This document shows positions 18,201 through 27,776 of a stretch of DNA of 37,547 nt, one piece after another. Numbering within the stretch: the stretch's first letter is position 1; every line of letters starts with the position of its first letter. The notes below the pieces were generated by a model. The model was not told where the DNA came from. It worked only from the letters and a program-made list of their open reading frames with translations, and ran no database searches. Both the position numbers and the translations under genes were made by a program. The DNA comes from Gammaproteobacteria bacterium (lineage in GTDB: Bacteria; Pseudomonadota; Gammaproteobacteria; SZUA-152), in NCBI GenBank assembly GCA_021647505.1, contig JAKIUN010000036.1, positions 1 to 37,547 of the forward strand. The letters are read 5' to 3'.

Positions 18201-18778
18201 GCAAGGGCACTGAGATGATAATTGGCAATCACCCGCTGGCGCAGCTGTTCAAGATCTGGGTGTTCCAGCTTCTGCCGAAACTGGGGTTGACCCAACAAGA
18301 AGGTTTGCAGCAGGGCTCTGTCGCCCACTTGCAGATTGGAGAGCATGCGTAGCTCTTCCAGGGAGCGGGCGGGCAGATTCTGCGCCTCATCAACCACCAG
18401 CAGGGCCCGTTTGCGCTCCCGCGCACGTGCCAACAGGAAGGCCTCCAAGGTCTTCAGCAGAGCCGCCTTGTCCATACCCTCATAGCGCAGGCCGAAGGAT
18501 GCTGAAACCATGCGCAGCATTTCGTCCGCTTCCAGCTGGGTAGTGGTGAGATGCGCAACAACCAGATGCTGCTGATTCATTTCTTTCAGCAGTATCTGCG
18601 CCAGGGTGGTCTTGCCGGTACCCGGATCACCAGTGATTACCACAAAACCTTCGCCCTGACTGAGCCCGTAGCGTAGATAAGCCAAGGCCCGCTTGTGGCC
18701 CCGACTGGGGTAAAAAAAGCCTGAATCGGGACTCAGGCGAAAAGGCTTGGCGCGCAGCTTGTAGAATGATTCATACAT
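15224..18778 (-). CDS. Multidomain AAA ATPase with J-like, coiled-coil and two NTF2-like domains
   Basis: 1184 residues. Residues 1-270 form an ExeA/GspA-like AAA ATPase, closest in motifs to the PEP-CTERM/XrtA-associated secretion ATPase (start MYESFYKLRAKPFRLSPD, Walker A GDPGTGKTT at 50-58, Walker B LLVVDEAQN at 126-134). A long acidic disordered region runs 271-500. Residues about 575-630 (DYRVLGLQQGASLTEIE to RIGSAYEHL) look like a DnaJ J-domain whose HPD is replaced by RHDN. One membrane segment lies at about 695-713. An Ala/Glu/Arg coiled coil spans about 812-907. Two related NTF2/SnoaL-like domains follow (933-1052 and 1067-1183), sharing AYYE-GD and FARG motifs. By topology the ATPase should be cytoplasmic and the coiled coil and NTF2-like domains periplasmic. 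Role unknown; a secretion or envelope/polysaccharide assembly function is a guess. It is divergent from galE. Confidence 0.85.
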   Translation of the reverse strand: MYESFYKLRAKPFRLSPDSGFFYPSRGHKRALAYLRYGLSQGEGFVVITGDPGTGKTTLAQILLKEMNQQHLVVAHLTTTQLEADEMLRMVSASFGLRYEGMDKAALLKTLEAFLLARARERKRALLVVDEAQNLPARSLEELRMLSNLQVGDRALLQTFLLGQPQFRQKLEHPDLEQLRQRVIANYHLSALAPDECRSYVESRLRQVGWQDDPSFTEQAFKAIYEYSEGIPRRINMLCDRVLLFSFLEEKHEVNHSILHQVTDELGQEISGRPPSVEKPAESLLHDDSFDVGRDVEESAARAATQKVVPQKGTQEAVTDAAAESFETEAEVLRPDELHDSSEKLAAALREKARHAAEEPSKPAKTVREVTNTEADPAADVFELASAEKSLMEPETDHVATDGGKASVPEDSALDRAVPDDGWARPVPQVDLDESESGSTEIAAEAGSLESPRDEETKSAQQDRFRVIPGGRGTETDRRQPVVLAPLPDAPGDTDEVTTRKILRLVLAFHRSPRSFPGLDDSSQPLPRGVRNILQLAVSDDEVLRDLRQISVMGISPAMLRAAVRFFVRRVMFVPGSDDYRVLGLQQGASLTEIEVNYGLLMRLLRHDNTDLVDSGVSRIGSAYEHLCRGEQRPATSNENPVLSDIEAIDNIGDLDLDVAPKVPDAVNISMPQAATMQRDAFVEIDDGHSGVHIRHVILVSCLVVVLLVLYVTQIRDQDSKTPVSTAPAEPAHQVVPEGQLSAVAPGLGRVDEGNLRDFSQNQATDEDMPVALPEATSAGAASDAWQGAVSPVVRGNELGDEQFATSASGVQAEEEARAQAAAEAVRREEIARQEEVARQAAITRKKAEEEAKAAAEARAVAEARARARAEEEARIQAMNEAKARTKAEADARAAAAAERVASERNTVLQSMSEARSNVAAKTPQVAVASGISEPNLVQLMGQFLAYYENGDLNGVMSLFYSKARTDTQTTGEGIRTEYEKTFTTTDKRNMVFSDLSWKWDDTFARGRGKFQATILSAGAGVPVLTSGKVTLQVTKGAAGLQISRLYFSDMKTIEGSQPTASNPPLSEADLDPLMSALVAYYEAGDINAFMDLFSSDASSDDRSTATGIRKDYQGLFDSTVARRMELQNLHWILEDGFARGESDYVVEVQTDKHGAVDVYRGTLWVRVEPRKGLARIVHFAFVE

Positions 18779-18880
18779 ACGAAATTCCTTTCATCAACTC
18801 TGACCGCTCAATCTACCGTTGAACTTTACACGTTAGCGGACGGAGATCAGCGGACTTCAACTCACCCGGAGCCGGGACAG

Positions 18881-18899
18881 GTGCTCAGATCCTGAGCAC
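18881..18899. promoter_or_regulatory. Palindrome between the ATPase gene and galE
   Basis: GTGCTCAG-ATC-CTGAGCAC is a perfect 8-bp inverted repeat with a 3-base centre, about 100 bases upstream of the leftward ATPase gene and 208 bases upstream of galE. The size fits a dimeric repressor or activator site. The rest of the 328-bp divergent region (18779-19106) holds no gene. Confidence 0.45.
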
Positions 18900-19040
18900 T
18901 GAACATTGACAATTTTACCACTTACCACAACTTTTTAAAGGAAATACTTCAGCTGCAACCTGTTATTTACGCGGGAAAATTACCACCCAGTCTACCGGCC
19001 AACTTGACCCAAGCTCCGTGATTGATTGTAAATCTTGGGT

Positions 19041-19070
19041 TTGACGCCGGGAACAGAGGCCCACTAGACT
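19041..19070 (+). promoter_or_regulatory. Candidate sigma70 promoter of galE
   Basis: TTGACG (19041-19046) and TAGACT (19065-19070) are 18 bases apart, with the galE ATG 37 bases further on. A second pair, TTGACC (19004-19009) and TGTAAA (19028-19033), also has an 18-base spacer. Either could serve; neither is proven. Confidence 0.4.
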
Positions 19071-19106
19071 GCGCGCACAACAACCGCAATTCAGAGAACC
19101 TATACC

Positions 19107-20117
19107 ATGGAAAACAAGAGGGCCGTGCTCGTCACCGGTGGCGCCGGCTATATCGGCAGCCACGTGGTCAGACAACTGGGCGAGGCCGGGGAACGGGTCG
19201 TCATCCTCGACAATCTTTCTACCGGTTTTAAAGATTCCGTCCTGCATGGTGATCTGGTGATCGGCGACACTGGCGACCAGGCCCTGGTCAGCCAATTACT
19301 GCGCGATTATGACGTCAGCTCGGTGCTACATTTCGCGGCCCACACCATTGTCCCCGAATCCGTCTCTAACCCGCTAAAATACTACGGAAACAACACCTGC
19401 AGCTCGCGCAACCTGCTGGCCTGTTGCGAACAGGCCGGTGTCGATCAGGTCATTTTTTCCTCAACCGCCGCAGTATACGGCATTCCCGAGACCGACATCG
19501 CCCGCGAGGATACGCCTACCGCACCCATCAATGCCTATGGCACGTCCAAACTAATGACCGAATGGATGTTGCGTGATCTCTCCCAAGCCTCCAGCCTCCG
19601 CCATGTCGCACTGCGCTACTTCAATGTCGCCGGTTCCGACCCGCAGACGCGCATTGGCCAATCCACCCGAAAAGCCACCCTGCTGATCAAGGTGGCCTGC
19701 GAGGCCGCCGTCGGTAAACGTGACAAAATCTGCATCTTCGGCACCGACTACCCGACCCCGGACGGCACCGGCATCCGCGACTACATCCACGTCGAAGACC
19801 TCGCCAGCGCCCACCTCAAGGCCCTCGACTACCTGCGTAAGGGCGGTGAGTCCACCACCCTGAACTGCGGCTACGGCCATGGCTACAGCGTGCGCGAGGT
19901 GCTGGATGCCGTGCAGCGTGTCAATGGCGAGCCGCTGAATATCGTCGAAGAACCGCGCCGCGCCGGTGATCCACCGCTGCTGGTGGCCGGCGTCGAACGC
20001 ATCCATGAAACCCTGGACTGGACGCCGCAGTACGACGACCTCGACTTCATCGTCAAGACTTCCCTGGACTGGGAGCATAAACTGCTTGAATTTGAAAAGA
20101 AAAAGACCGAAGCCTGA
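19107..20117 (+). CDS. galE: UDP-glucose 4-epimerase
   Basis: 336 residues, an extended short-chain dehydrogenase. The NAD-binding motif TGGAGYIGSHV is at 10-20. The catalytic pair is Tyr144 and Lys148 (YGTSK), and FSSTAAVYG holds the catalytic Ser/Thr. Later motifs GTGIRDYIHVEDLASAHLKA and LNCGYGHGYSVREV are those of GalE. It interconverts UDP-glucose and UDP-galactose for lipopolysaccharide or exopolysaccharide synthesis. It stands alone between the divergent ATPase gene and a REP hairpin. Confidence 0.95.
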   Translation: MENKRAVLVTGGAGYIGSHVVRQLGEAGERVVILDNLSTGFKDSVLHGDLVIGDTGDQALVSQLLRDYDVSSVLHFAAHTIVPESVSNPLKYYGNNTCSSRNLLACCEQAGVDQVIFSSTAAVYGIPETDIAREDTPTAPINAYGTSKLMTEWMLRDLSQASSLRHVALRYFNVAGSDPQTRIGQSTRKATLLIKVACEAAVGKRDKICIFGTDYPTPDGTGIRDYIHVEDLASAHLKALDYLRKGGESTTLNCGYGHGYSVREVLDAVQRVNGEPLNIVEEPRRAGDPPLLVAGVERIHETLDWTPQYDDLDFIVKTSLDWEHKLLEFEKKKTEA

Positions 20118-20172
20118 TGAAGAGACGGGTTACGGCTCAATACCATTAGGTTAAGCCTGAGATCCTGCTTGT

Positions 20173-20247
20173 TGTAGGTTGGCGGTGAGCCTGCGAACCC
20201 CAACGAAACCAACAATGTTGGGGTTCCGTCGTCACCACCAACCTACA
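20173..20247. repeat. REP-like GTAG inverted repeat (hairpin)
   Basis: Outer arms TGTAGGTTGG (20173-20182) and CCAACCTACA (20238-20247) are perfect complements. Inner arms GCGAACCCCAAC and GTTGGGGTTCCG pair as well. It lies between the convergent galE and protease genes and may act as a two-way terminator. It belongs to the GTAG REP group seen at several places in the window. Confidence 0.7.
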
Positions 20248-20283
20248 AAACAGTCGCGATTTTGTTAACTTAATGGCATCGGG

Positions 20284-21066
20284 TTACGGCTCGTCCTTCA
20301 GAGTCTCAAGCAGGGCCTTTAGGTGTTTGATGGGAATGGCATAGGAAATACCGCTGGGTTTTTCCAACACGGTCTCCTTCGTTTCCTTGATAAACACCAT
20401 ATTCAGCACCCCGATCACTTCGCCCGTCTTGGGCAGAAACATGGGGCTGCCGCTGTTACCGGGATAGGCGGTGGCATCCAGCTGAAAGATATCAAAGGGA
20501 TCACGCAGGCGCTTGATCATGCTGACGCTCAGCTGCCGTCCGGATTGTGCCGGCAGTACGATCGGTGAAATCGCCGACACAATGCCACGGTGAGTCACCG
20601 GATACAGACCCAATACCGCACCAATCGGAAAACCCGTAAAAGCGATAGACTCACCCTCACGCACCCGGTCAGAATCCCCCAACTGCAGCATCGGCAACGA
20701 ACCACCCTCGATCTTCAGAACCGCCAGATCGTACTTCAGATCCATTGCCACCTGCCGTGCACGCCGACGTATCGAATGTTTGCCTCGCCCGGCAAATACG
20801 GCCAGATATTCCTTGTCTTCCACCGCCAACACCTCGGGCACCACGTGGGCATTGGTAACCACCAAGGTGCCATCACCAATAACGAAACCCGTACCCCGCA
20901 GCTTGGCGGGTGGCCGCCGCGTCGCCTGCATCGTGCCTACTGCAACCACGCCCGGGCGTACCAGGGCAATAGTTTCCGGCAAGCCAGCCTGCACCTGAAA
21001 AGCAGCAAGCAGCATGGGCGACAAAGCAACCAGCATGGCCACGCACCGCGAAAAGACCTTCCCCAT
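20284..21066 (-). CDS. Trypsin-like serine protease (DegP/S1C type, no PDZ)
   Basis: 260 residues with a signal peptide ending near AAFQVQA (about 27). The catalytic triad is visible as His74 (VTNAHVV), Asp113 (KYDLAVLKI) and Ser205 (PGNSGSP). The protein stops shortly after the protease domain, so it lacks the PDZ domains of DegP and DegS. It is probably a periplasmic protease or an inactive-state sensor of misfolded proteins. There is no GlyGly-CTERM tail, so it is not an obvious substrate of the nearby rhombosortase. Substrate unknown. Confidence 0.85.
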   Translation of the reverse strand: MGKVFSRCVAMLVALSPMLLAAFQVQAGLPETIALVRPGVVAVGTMQATRRPPAKLRGTGFVIGDGTLVVTNAHVVPEVLAVEDKEYLAVFAGRGKHSIRRRARQVAMDLKYDLAVLKIEGGSLPMLQLGDSDRVREGESIAFTGFPIGAVLGLYPVTHRGIVSAISPIVLPAQSGRQLSVSMIKRLRDPFDIFQLDATAYPGNSGSPMFLPKTGEVIGVLNMVFIKETKETVLEKPSGISYAIPIKHLKALLETLKDEP

Positions 21067-21235
21067 GACTCTCCAAACAACTAATTGATGTTATAAAAAA
21101 CGAGCAGCATGATGGACAGTAAATGCAATGTGCTCGTGCTTATTGACTCGGCAACGATATAGATCGTTGAGTTGATATTATAAGCGCATCCCGAAGTAAG
21201 TGCGCGGCACCGGAAATGCCTGCTACCATTGCCAC

Positions 21236-22399
21236 ATGACGACAACAACCCGCCCCAACAAAAACCTCGCTGGTAACACCGACTTCCAGCTCGATGACGA
21301 CATTATCTACCTCAACCACGCCGCCGTCGCCCCATGGCCGCAGTGTACGCTGCAAGCCGTGCGGGCCTTCGCGCAGGACAACGCTACCCTTGGCTCGAAG
21401 CACTACCTGCAATGGCTGGAAACCGAGGTGCAGCTGCGCGAACGGCTACGGGCGCTCATCAACGCCCCCTCCGCCGACGATATCGCCCTGCTGAAAAACA
21501 CTTCGGAGGCTTTGTCCGTGGTAGCCTTCGGGCTGGACTGGAAGACTGGCGACAACATCGTCAACAGCAACGAGGAATTCCCCTCCAACCGGGTAGTGTG
21601 GGAGGCCCTGAGCCAGAAAGGTGTCAGCCTGCGTCAGGCCGATCTGTATAGCGCCGAAACACCGGAAGAGGCACTCTTCGCCCAGGTCGACGAACATACC
21701 CGCCTCATCGCCATCAGCTCCGTGCAATACGCCAGCGGCCTGCAACTGGATCTGCAACGCATCGGCAAATTCTGCCGTCAACACGGCATTCTATTCTGCA
21801 TCGATGCTATTCAAAGCCTCGGCGCCGTACAGTTTGACGCCCAGGCCTGCCACGCCGACTTCGTCATGGCCGACGGCCACAAATGGATGTTGGGGCCGGA
21901 AGGACTGGCGGTATTTTATTGCCGCGCGGAACTGCGCGAAAAACTGAAACTGTACCAATACGGCTGGCACATGACCGACGCCCACGTCGACTTCGACCGC
22001 CGCGATTGGCAACCGGCCGATACTGCCCGTCGTTTCGAATGCGGCAGTCCCAACATGCTCGGTATCCACGCCCTGGAAGCCAGTCTTTCCCTGTTGCAGG
22101 AACACGGCATGGAAACGATTGAAAAACGCGTACTGGCCAACGCCCGCCTGCTGATCGATGCCATCGACGCCAGCCCCTCACTGGAATTATTGACCGATTC
22201 CACTCCAGGCCGCTACGCCGGCATGGTCACCTTCCGTCACCGCAGCTGCGGCAACGAAAGTCTGTTCAAGCATCTCACTGAGCACGGCGTCATGTGCGTG
22301 CAGCGTGGCGGGGGCATTCGTTTTTCGCCGCACTATTACACCCCGCCGGAAAAGATCCTGCGGGCGGTGGCCTTGTGTAAAGATCGTAGGCTGGACTGA
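21236..22399 (+). CDS. Class V aminotransferase (cysteine desulfurase-like fold)
   Basis: 387 residues from ATG at 21236; a GTG at 21200 is in frame but adds a 12-residue stretch unlike the family. The PLP lysine is Lys216 in DGHKWMLGPEG, and Asp190 in FCIDAIQSLGA contacts the pyridine nitrogen. The start IYLNHAAVAPWP is the usual N-terminal motif. No cysteine-bearing active loop typical of IscS is evident, so isopenicillin-epimerase-like or kynureninase-like activity is as likely as desulfurase. The last codons (CGT AGG CTG GAC TGA) lie inside a GTAG REP repeat, suggesting that the element reshaped the 3' end. Confidence 0.82.
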   Translation: MTTTTRPNKNLAGNTDFQLDDDIIYLNHAAVAPWPQCTLQAVRAFAQDNATLGSKHYLQWLETEVQLRERLRALINAPSADDIALLKNTSEALSVVAFGLDWKTGDNIVNSNEEFPSNRVVWEALSQKGVSLRQADLYSAETPEEALFAQVDEHTRLIAISSVQYASGLQLDLQRIGKFCRQHGILFCIDAIQSLGAVQFDAQACHADFVMADGHKWMLGPEGLAVFYCRAELREKLKLYQYGWHMTDAHVDFDRRDWQPADTARRFECGSPNMLGIHALEASLSLLQEHGMETIEKRVLANARLLIDAIDASPSLELLTDSTPGRYAGMVTFRHRSCGNESLFKHLTEHGVMCVQRGGGIRFSPHYYTPPEKILRAVALCKDRRLD

Positions 22400-22457
22400 G
22401 CACAGCGATGCCCAACGTTCGCGATTGTTGGGGTTCGCTACGCTCACCGCCAACCTA
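22386..22457. repeat. REP-like GTAG inverted repeat overlapping a gene end
   Basis: It begins GTAGGCTGGACTGAGC and ends GCCAACCTAC, with inner arms GCCCAAC and GTTGGGG. The left arm covers the last codons and the stop of the aminotransferase. A related hairpin pair follows at about 22490-22556 (CCGGATGAAGCA-GGAATCCGG with GGATTCCG-GCTTCATCC). Confidence 0.65.
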
Positions 22458-22489
22458 CAGCGTGTAGCCTATGGGCACAGCATGCAACC

Positions 22490-22556
22490 CGGATGAAGCA
22501 TAACGGAATCCGGAAGATTTAATCCAATGATCTCTGGATTCCGCTGCGCTTCATCC
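22490..22556. repeat. Inverted repeat GGATGAAG / CTTCATCC
   Basis: Arms CCGGATGAAG and GGAATCCGG pair with GGATTCC and CTTCATCC on the other side of a loop around 22515-22530. It sits in the aminotransferase-tatD gap next to the GTAG repeat and looks like a second REP family. Confidence 0.5.
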
Positions 22557-22590
22557 AGCCTGTCCAGCCATCTCTGTGAATCTCCGTATC

Positions 22591-22633
22591 CTCTGTGGCA
22601 AAAAGGCTTTATCGCAGGCATGGCCCGCTCCTA
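22591..22633. repeat. Dispersed repeat, copy 1 (matches 27812-27854)
   Basis: This 43-base stretch (starting CTCTGTGGCAAAAAGGC, ending GGCCCGCTCCTA) matches 27812-27854 at 39 of 43 positions. It lies just past the tatD stop. A shorter relative, GCCTCTGTGGCGAACAAG, occurs at about 25717-25734 past mltG. Confidence 0.6.
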
Positions 22634-22646
22634 TCCCGAGGATTAA

Positions 22647-23447
22647 TCAGGGCCGGGAAGCAACCGGAAAACGGCAAAAGAAGTTTTCCGTAGTCTGTTC
22701 GGCAATAGCTTCCCATTGGGCATTACGCAGTTGGGCGATGCATTCGGCGACGTGGCGAACGTAGGCCGGATAATTGGGTTTGCCGCGATAGGGAACAGGG
22801 GAAAGGTAAGGAGAATCGGTCTCCACCAGCATGCGCTCGGCGGGCATTTTTTGCGCAACCTCCTTCAGTGCCTTGGCGGAATTAAACGTGACGATACCGG
22901 AAAAGGAAATGTCGAAATTGAGGTCGAGGGCGCGCTTGGCCACGGCCCAGTCTTCGACGAAGCAGTGCATCACGCCGCCAACGTCATCGGCGCCCTCTTC
23001 GCGCAGGATACGCAGAGTATCTTCGGTGGCGTCGCGCATGTGAATAATGAGCGGCTTGCCAGTGCTTTTTGCCGCCAAGATATGTTGGCGGAAGCGTTCG
23101 CGTTGCCATTCGAGGCTGCCGTCTTCGCCGTCTTGACAGCGGAAATAGTCCAGTCCCGTTTCACCGATGGCCACGACTTGTGGTTCAGCAGCCAGGGCGA
23201 TGAGTTCGTCGGCGTTGGGATCCTGCCCTTCCTGCTCGTTGGGGTGCACGCCGACGGAGACGGCGATGCGCGGATCCTTTTTGGCCATCGCCAGCAGGTT
23301 CGGGTAGTGCTCCAGGTCGATGGAGACGCAGAGGAAGTAGCCAACACTCTGTTCCGCAGCCGCGTTCAGGGCGCCTTCGAGACGGCCATCCCAGGGAGTA
23401 AGGTCGAGGCGATCGAGATGGCAATGGGAGTCGACGAGATAGGTCAC
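22647..23447 (-). CDS. TatD-family metal-dependent hydrolase (DNase)
   Basis: 266 residues from the GTG at 23447, chosen because it gives the usual start M-TYLVDSHCHLD with an AGG ribosome site 9 bases upstream; an earlier GTG at 23462 is possible. Metal ligands are the HxH in DSHCHLD, Glu in GETGLDY, His in IIHMRDA, His in MHCF and Asp in ETDSPYLSP. The family members are TIM-barrel metal-dependent exonucleases, also active on D-aminoacyl-tRNA in some cases. It ends the mltG-tmk-holB-pilZ-tatD gene string, the common order in gammaproteobacteria (there the gene is often named ycfH). Confidence 0.93.
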   Translation of the reverse strand: MTYLVDSHCHLDRLDLTPWDGRLEGALNAAAEQSVGYFLCVSIDLEHYPNLLAMAKKDPRIAVSVGVHPNEQEGQDPNADELIALAAEPQVVAIGETGLDYFRCQDGEDGSLEWQRERFRQHILAAKSTGKPLIIHMRDATEDTLRILREEGADDVGGVMHCFVEDWAVAKRALDLNFDISFSGIVTFNSAKALKEVAQKMPAERMLVETDSPYLSPVPYRGKPNYPAYVRHVAECIAQLRNAQWEAIAEQTTENFFCRFPVASRP

Positions 23448-23512
23448 GGAAAATACCTGCACGAGGCTGAATCAATCAAGAAAAAGACACACAGCCCGGC
23501 CGGGCTGCAGTA

Positions 23513-23856
23513 CTACATGGTATGGGTCTGACGTTCCGACTTCAAGGCACCACCGAGGTAGCCTTCGATCTTGTTGCGTACGGCACCGTTGTCCTGATTG
23601 CTGAACTGTACGCCGATGCCGGCCACGCGCGCACCCTGTGCACCAGGGGGGGTAATCCAGACAATCTTTCCTGCCACGGGAAGCTTTTCCGTCTCATCCA
23701 TCAGGGTGAGTAGCATGAAGACTTCGTCGCCGAGCTTGTATTTTTTGTTGGTGGGGATAAACAGGCCGCCATTTTTCACGAAGGGCATATAGGCGGCGTA
23801 CAAGGAACTCTTGTCCTTGATGGCCAGGGAGAGAATACCGCCTTGTCGAAAACCGG

Positions 23857-23860
<4 letters not shown>
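23513..23860 (-). CDS. pilZ: PilZ domain protein (type IV pilus biogenesis type)
   Basis: 115 residues from the ATG at 23860 (overlaps the holB stop as ATGA). It begins MTGFRQGGILSLAIKDK and contains NGGLFIPTNKKYKLGDEVFM and GKIVWITPPGAQGARVAGIGVQF. This is the founding PilZ type, which lacks the RxxxR motif needed to bind cyclic di-GMP. In Pseudomonas it is required for type IV pilus function. The frame is open upstream to 24157 but that part is antisense to holB. It is the usual neighbour of holB and tatD. Confidence 0.93.
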
Positions 23861-25643
<1,783 letters not shown>

Positions 25644-25734
25644 TCACCACGGGCATGCCCCGCTCCTACAGGGAAGAAACAGGCGGCAGCAACTGATTTT
25701 TCTCTGTGCGCTCCGTGCCTCTGTGGCGAACAAG

Positions 25735-26790
25735 TCATTTGTCCGGCTTTCCCGATGGCAGCGAAGAGAAAGGCTTGGCACGCCCACCCAACTGGTATTC
25801 CACTACGGCCTTGTTGTGTTCTTTCAGGGTGGCGGAAAACTGGTGACTACCATCGCCACGGGAGACGAAATACAGTTCACCCCCTTCTGCCGGATGCAGG
25901 GCGGCAATCACCGCATCGCGCCCGGGCATGGCGATGGGGGTAGGCGGCAGGCCTTTGTGAAGATAGGTGTTGTAAGGGGTGTCACGGCGCAGGTCGCGGC
26001 GACGGATGTTGCCATCGAAGCTACGGCCAAGGCCGTAGATCACCGTAGGATCGGTCTGCAAGCGCATGCGTTTCTTCAGGCGGCGGTTGAAAACCCCGGC
26101 GATCTGCTTGCGTTCGCTGGGCAGGGCGGTTTCCTTTTCGACAATGGAGGCAAGAATCAGTGCCTTATAGGACGTATCGAAGGCCAGATCCGGCGAACGC
26201 GCCGGCCATTCTTCACCCAGCAGGGTCTGCATGGCTGCGTAGGCACGCTGCAGGAACACCACGTCGGTGGTCATGCGTGGGAAGTGGTAGGTGTCGGGCA
26301 GAAAACGGCCCTCGGGGTGCTCACCGGAATAGCCGAGCTGTTGCATGATTTCGGCATCGCTGTAATCAGACAGCGTGTGTAACAGGTATTCATTGCTGTG
26401 CACGGCGTCCATCAGCTGGCGGAAGTTCCAACCCTCGACGATGGTAATGGCATACTGCAAGGTCTCACCGTTAACCAGCTGCTGCAACAAGCGGCGTGGG
26501 GTAATGCCGGTATCAAAACGGTATTCACCGGCCTTGATCTGTTTGGCCTTACCCTCCAACTGACCCAGCCAGACCAGATAGCGTGGGCGATCAATAATGC
26601 CACGGGTCTGCAGGTCGTGGGCGACGCGGGTGAGCGTCATGCCGGACTTGAGTTCGTAGCGCAGACCGCTTTCGCCAAAGTCCAGTGTTTCATCGGTGAA
26701 GCTCTGGTAATCCATCCATACCCAGGCGGTGGTGAGGCTGGCGAGGAGGATCACTCCACCGAACAACTTAAAAAACCGTGACTTAGTCAT
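25735..26790 (-). CDS. mltG: Endolytic murein transglycosylase MltG (YceG)
   Basis: 351 residues from ATG at 26790. One N-terminal membrane segment (about 9-27) anchors it in the inner membrane. The YceG domain carries the catalytic glutamate at 218 in LASIVEKETALPSER, followed by AGVFNRRL and LQTDPTVIYGLG. It cuts new glycan strands near the membrane and so sets their length. It overlaps the end of pabC by 8 bases. The frame is open upstream to 26946 but that region is antisense to pabC. Confidence 0.95.
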   Translation of the reverse strand: MTKSRFFKLFGGVILLASLTTAWVWMDYQSFTDETLDFGESGLRYELKSGMTLTRVAHDLQTRGIIDRPRYLVWLGQLEGKAKQIKAGEYRFDTGITPRRLLQQLVNGETLQYAITIVEGWNFRQLMDAVHSNEYLLHTLSDYSDAEIMQQLGYSGEHPEGRFLPDTYHFPRMTTDVVFLQRAYAAMQTLLGEEWPARSPDLAFDTSYKALILASIVEKETALPSERKQIAGVFNRRLKKRMRLQTDPTVIYGLGRSFDGNIRRRDLRRDTPYNTYLHKGLPPTPIAMPGRDAVIAALHPAEGGELYFVSRGDGSHQFSATLKEHNKAVVEYQLGGRAKPFSSLPSGKPDK

Positions 26791-27616
26791 TGCACATATC
26801 CACAGCGGCGGCCAGATGGGTGGTGAGCGGCCCCGGCACATAGTCGCAGCCCACCAGCTGGCGCACCGGCCAGATGCCAATGACGCTGTTGGTAAGAAAC
26901 ACTTCGTCGGCAGCGGCCAGATCACGCAGGCCCAGCCGGCCCTCATTCACCGGGATGCCCAGCACCTCGGCCTCGGCCATCACCCGGGCACGCATCACCC
27001 CGGCCACGCCACAGCGCGATAGCCCAGGCGTACGCAGGATACCTGCCTGCACCACGAACAGATTACTCATTGTTCCTTCGATGATATTCCCCTCGATGTC
27101 TTGCATCAGCCCTTCGGCGATGTCTGTGTCGCTCCACTCGGCGCGCGCCAGCACCTGCTCCAAGCGGTTGAGGTGCTTGAGCCCGGCCAACGCCGGGTTC
27201 AGACCCAGGCGGGTGTCGCAAATACGCACGACAACACCCTGTGTCCGGTTTTCCGGCGGATAATCCGCAGCCGGAAAGCGCGTCAGCAGGCGCGTGGGCG
27301 TGGGATCTTCCGGCGGACGATAACCACGCCCACCGCTGCCACGGGTCAGCACGATCTTCAGCACCCCATCGGCCTCGTCACGGCAGAGCCGGTCAACCTC
27401 ATCGCGCAACAGGGTCTCGTCCGGCATCAGTAGACCCAGACGCCCACAACCGTGGGCCAGTCTCGCCAGGTGCTGCGACCAGAGACAGGGTCGGTTGGCA
27501 CGGATGCGTAGGGTCTCGAACAGACCGTCGCCGTACTGAAAGCCGCGATCTTGCGCGTCAATGTCGCATGTTTCGATGCCATTGATAAGTGTCGAAACCA
27601 AGTGCCGCACGTCCAT
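26783..27616 (-). CDS. pabC: Aminodeoxychorismate lyase
   Basis: 277 residues from ATG at 27616 (an ATG at 27643 is in frame). It is a fold-type IV PLP enzyme: RGFQYGDGLFETLR near the N-terminus, PLP lysine Lys147 in GLKHLNRLEQ, and the phosphate-binding GTMSNLF at 181-187. It splits 4-amino-4-deoxychorismate to p-aminobenzoate and pyruvate for folate synthesis. It is downstream of pabB, its pathway partner, with a 235-bp repeat-filled gap between them. Confidence 0.95.
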   Translation of the reverse strand: MDVRHLVSTLINGIETCDIDAQDRGFQYGDGLFETLRIRANRPCLWSQHLARLAHGCGRLGLLMPDETLLRDEVDRLCRDEADGVLKIVLTRGSGGRGYRPPEDPTPTRLLTRFPAADYPPENRTQGVVVRICDTRLGLNPALAGLKHLNRLEQVLARAEWSDTDIAEGLMQDIEGNIIEGTMSNLFVVQAGILRTPGLSRCGVAGVMRARVMAEAEVLGIPVNEGRLGLRDLAAADEVFLTNSVIGIWPVRQLVGCDYVPGPLTTHLAAAVDMCND

Positions 27617-27704
27617 GATTGAAAGCCCGAAAGGATACCACAACCGCCTCGTTTGTTGCCGGGTGAGAACGCCGTATCGGGCAGAGAAATTGTGATTCCG
27701 TTGA

Positions 27705-27737
27705 GGTGGTGCAGAGCACTACGGAATGTGCACCACC
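27705..27737. repeat. Perfect inverted repeat between pabB and pabC
   Basis: GGTGGTGCA (27705-27713) and TGCACCACC (27729-27737) pair perfectly with a 15-base loop. It may form an RNA hairpin in the pabB-pabC transcript. There is no T-run, so it is not a clear terminator. Confidence 0.5.
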
Positions 27738-27776
27738 GCAGAGGAGCGGCGCCACAAGTTCAACAAGCCATCCGGA

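Noticed and set aside
22716-23531. 271-codon plus-strand frame opposite tatD
   Set aside because: TatD on the minus strand has all catalytic residues; the plus frame has no recognisable domain.
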